The notes under the pieces are model-generated. The model saw only the letters and a program-made list of their open reading frames with translations, had not been told where the DNA came from and made no database searches. A stretch of DNA of 8,359 nucleotides from an uncultured Pseudorhodobacter sp. (GTDB taxonomy: Bacteria > Pseudomonadota > Alphaproteobacteria > Rhodobacterales > Rhodobacteraceae): assembly GCA_945957495.1 (NCBI GenBank), contig CAMFLG010000117.1:1-8359 (forward strand), written 5' to 3'. The position numbers were made by a program, and so were the translations under genes. Positions 6,720-8,359 of the stretch are shown here, piece after piece (positions within the stretch are counted from its first letter, which is position 1; each line of letters starts with the position of its first letter).

Positions 6720-7169
6720 TTATTTCCCCTCTGCGGTGGCAGGCAGATCGGGCAGCGCCATGTCGGGGGCGGGCGGTTCAGCGGCCTCGGCAACCGGGGC
6801 AGGGGGGGCGCCACGCGGGGCCTGATGCCCGGCAAGGCGCAACAAGGCCCGCGCCATCACGTTCAGCGGCGCCTCGAAATTCGGAATCCGCACCATCGCC
6901 AGGATCAGCGCGATCACCCAGAACATGCTATTGTGCGTGAACAGCGCCAACAGCGCCAGAACGCCGACGATCTCGATCTGCGTCTTGCTGGCGCGGCCAT
7001 GCGACAAATGCTCGGGCAGGGCGTGCAGTTTGAAATAGATCACCCCCGCCAGCATCACCAGACCCACCAGGAAAATGCCCACCATCCACAGCATCCGGTC
7101 GGTTTCGCCGGGTGAGGTGATGAAATACGGCACATGCTGAGCGGCCAGCGGGTTCAGGTCTCCGGTCAT
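6720..7169 (-). CDS. Small inner-membrane protein, YiaW/DUF3302-like
   Basis: A 149-residue protein. AAGGAG five bases before the ATG makes the start secure. One transmembrane helix is predicted at about 26-47, and two more lie close together at about 65-79 and 81-94. The order 'LHALPEHLSHGRASKTQIEIVGVLALLALFTHN' then 'FWVIALILA' follows the layout of E. coli YibI/YiaW (LHDIP..., then a TM, then LFTLH..., then W-rich TM), although identity is low. The tail from about 117 is rich in Pro and Ala and probably disordered. In enterobacteria DUF3302 proteins sit next to a HlyD-like adaptor, and here the adaptor gene starts 3 bp after this stop, which supports the match. Its function is not established; it is inferred to partner the adaptor in the inner membrane. 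Confidence 0.65.
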   Translation of the reverse strand: MTGDLNPLAAQHVPYFITSPGETDRMLWMVGIFLVGLVMLAGVIYFKLHALPEHLSHGRASKTQIEIVGVLALLALFTHNSMFWVIALILAMVRIPNFEAPLNVMARALLRLAGHQAPRGAPPAPVAEAAEPPAPDMALPDLPATAEGK

Positions 7170-7375
7170 CGCGTCTCCTTCGCCCTGAAAACGCAGGGCC
7201 CTGTAGTGTCAAAGCCGTATCGGGCCAAATATGAATCCTGCACTAGCCGTAACCCATCCCGCAAGGCGGTCAAGCCGCATCTCGCTGCCCGCCGGGAAAT
7301 CCCCACCGCCCCGCGCCCCTCTTGCATCCGCGCGCCCCAACCGCTAGCACCGTCCGGCATTCATCGGAGGCTGCC
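7170..7375. other. Intergenic control region between the minus-strand operon and pheS
   Basis: These 206 bp hold the divergent starts of the three-gene minus-strand set and of pheS. A 10-bp perfect palindrome CAGGGCCCTG lies at 7194-7203. The pheS promoter candidate is listed separately. For the minus-strand genes a TTGACA hexamer (7207-7212) is present, but no good -10 lies at the right distance. No small gene or attenuator-like leader peptide was recognised. Confidence 0.5.
7322..7350 (+). promoter_or_regulatory. Candidate promoter of pheS
   Basis: TTGCAT (7322-7327) and TAGCAC (7345-7350) are spaced by exactly 17 bp, 25 bp upstream of the pheS start. The -35 fits the alphaproteobacterial CTTGC style used by housekeeping genes and the -10 is weak but plausible. 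The short leader leaves no room for a classical phenylalanine attenuator. Confidence 0.4.
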
Positions 7376-8359
7376 ATGCAGGGGCTGGACACGCTTAAAG
7401 CCAAATATCTGACCGCCGTTGCCAACGCAGGCGACGAGGCGGCCTTGGAAGAGGTGCGTCTGGCCGCCCTTGGCAAAAAGGGCGAGATCAGCCTGAAAAT
7501 GCGCGATCTGGGCAGCATGGAACCGGCGCAGCGGCAGGCCGCAGGCGCGCTGTTGAACGTGCTGAAGGACGAGATTGACGCGGCCCTGCGCGCCAAGAAG
7601 GCCGCGCTGGGCGATGCCGCCCTTGATGCCCGCCTGCGCGCCGAATGGCTGGATGTCACCCTGCCGGGGCGCCCGCGCCGCATGGGCACCATCCATCCGG
7701 TGTCTCAGGTGATGGAAGAATTGACCGCGATCTTCGCCGACATGGGCTTTGCCGTCGCCGAAGGCCCGCAGGTGGAATCCGACTGGTACAACTTCGATGC
7801 GCTGAACATCCCGCCCGAACACCCGGCGCGGCAGGAACATGACACCTTCTTCATGAACCGCGCCCCGGGCGACAACCGCCCGCCGCATGTGCTGCGCACC
7901 CACACCAGCCCGGTGCAGATCCGCGCCATGGCCGAACAGGGCGCGCCGATCCGCGTCATCGCCCCCGGCCGCGTGTATCGGATGGACATGGATCAGACCC
8001 ACGCGCCGATGTTCCATCAGGTCGAAGGCCTTGCCATCGACCGCGATATTTCCATGGCCAACCTGAAATGGACGCTGGAGGAATTCTGCCGCGCCTTCTT
8101 CGAGGTGCCTTCGGTCGAAATCCGCTTCCGCGCCAGCCATTTCCCCTTCACCGAACCCTCGGCAGAGGTTGATATCCGCTGTTCGTGGGAGGGGGGGCAG
8201 TTGAAGATCGGTCAGGGCGACAAGTGGATGGAAATCCTCGGTTCCGGCATGGTTCACCCCAAGGTGCTGGCGGCGGCAGGCGTTGACCCGACGCAATGGC
8301 AAGGCTTTGCCTTTGGCATGGGCATAGACCGCATCGCCATGCTGAAATACGGCATCCCC
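7376..8359 (+). CDS. pheS: Phenylalanyl-tRNA synthetase alpha subunit (partial, lacks C-terminal end)
   Basis: Class II aminoacyl-tRNA synthetase subunit; with PheT it forms the alpha2-beta2 enzyme that charges tRNA-Phe. 328 codons are present and the frame is still open at the right edge; relatives are about 350-360 residues. CGGAGG five bases before the ATG supports the start. Residues 1-90 are the N-terminal coiled-coil tRNA-binding arm (LGKKGEISLKMRDLG near 32-46). HPVSQVMEELTAIFADMGF (107-125) is motif 1, and RTHTSPVQIRAM (174-185) with RVIAPGRVYRMD to THAPMFHQVEG (193-218) covers motif 2. FPFTEPSAEVDI (257-268) contributes to the phenylalanine pocket, and GFAFGMGIDRIAMLKYGIP (310-328) is motif 3. 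The gene is unbroken. pheT is expected beyond the right edge. Confidence 0.97.
   Translation, partial: MQGLDTLKAKYLTAVANAGDEAALEEVRLAALGKKGEISLKMRDLGSMEPAQRQAAGALLNVLKDEIDAALRAKKAALGDAALDARLRAEWLDVTLPGRPRRMGTIHPVSQVMEELTAIFADMGFAVAEGPQVESDWYNFDALNIPPEHPARQEHDTFFMNRAPGDNRPPHVLRTHTSPVQIRAMAEQGAPIRVIAPGRVYRMDMDQTHAPMFHQVEGLAIDRDISMANLKWTLEEFCRAFFEVPSVEIRFRASHFPFTEPSAEVDIRCSWEGGQLKIGQGDKWMEILGSGMVHPKVLAAAGVDPTQWQGFAFGMGIDRIAMLKYGIP

Noticed and set aside
7194..7203. Palindrome CAGGGCCCTG as an operator
   Set aside because: Only 10 bp, with no extended symmetry or second copy; likely chance in GC-rich sequence.
7184..7212. Minus-strand promoter starting from TTGACA at 7207-7212
   Set aside because: The hexamer at the correct spacing reads TTCAGG, a poor -10, and transcription would start inside the ribosome site.
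7361..8302. Minus-strand open frame of 313 codons opposite pheS
   Set aside because: pheS is unmistakable on the plus strand, and the minus frame has no recognisable motif.

Overview
The window looks like chromosomal DNA of an alphaproteobacterium, most likely Rhodobacterales/Rhodobacteraceae. This rests on the high GC content, the codon use, a PheS of alphaproteobacterial type, and the style of the outer-membrane proteins and regulator. It is inferred from reading the sequence, not from a database search.

Layout, left to right. (1) Bases 1-248, minus strand: the N-terminal 82 codons of an exported, probably beta-barrel, outer-membrane protein that runs off the left edge. (2) Bases 249-522: a non-coding stretch with two inverted repeats in the leader/promoter of that gene, then a 98-bp element (426-523) that looks like a MITE, with 14-bp terminal inverted repeats and a TA target duplication. 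(3) Bases 523-1530, minus strand: an AraC-family regulator whose stop codon lies on the junction with that element. (4) Bases 1531-1874: a divergent promoter region with a candidate operator. (5) Bases 1875-4415, plus strand: a large secreted arylsulfatase with the Cys-type formylglycine motif and an extra C-terminal beta-rich domain. (6) Bases 4439-4520: two terminator hairpins between convergent genes. (7) Bases 4538-7169, minus strand: three genes, read in the order small membrane protein (like YiaW/DUF3302), HlyD-type membrane-fusion adaptor (like YiaV/YibH), and an outer-membrane channel-like protein (PF13557 type). (8) Bases 7376-8359, plus strand: pheS, the phenylalanyl-tRNA synthetase alpha subunit, cut by the right edge about 30 codons before its expected end.

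Working picture (inference): the AraC regulator and the sulfatase share a divergent control region and may form a regulator-target pair. The convergent three-gene set encodes an inner-membrane protein, a periplasm-spanning adaptor and an outer-membrane barrel. It could move a substrate, product or lipid related to the sulfatase across the envelope. No sulfatase-maturing enzyme and no dedicated pump or ATPase is visible. pheS is an unrelated housekeeping gene that marks the right border of the accessory-looking region. I see no CRISPR array, rRNA, tRNA, phage genes or intact transposase.
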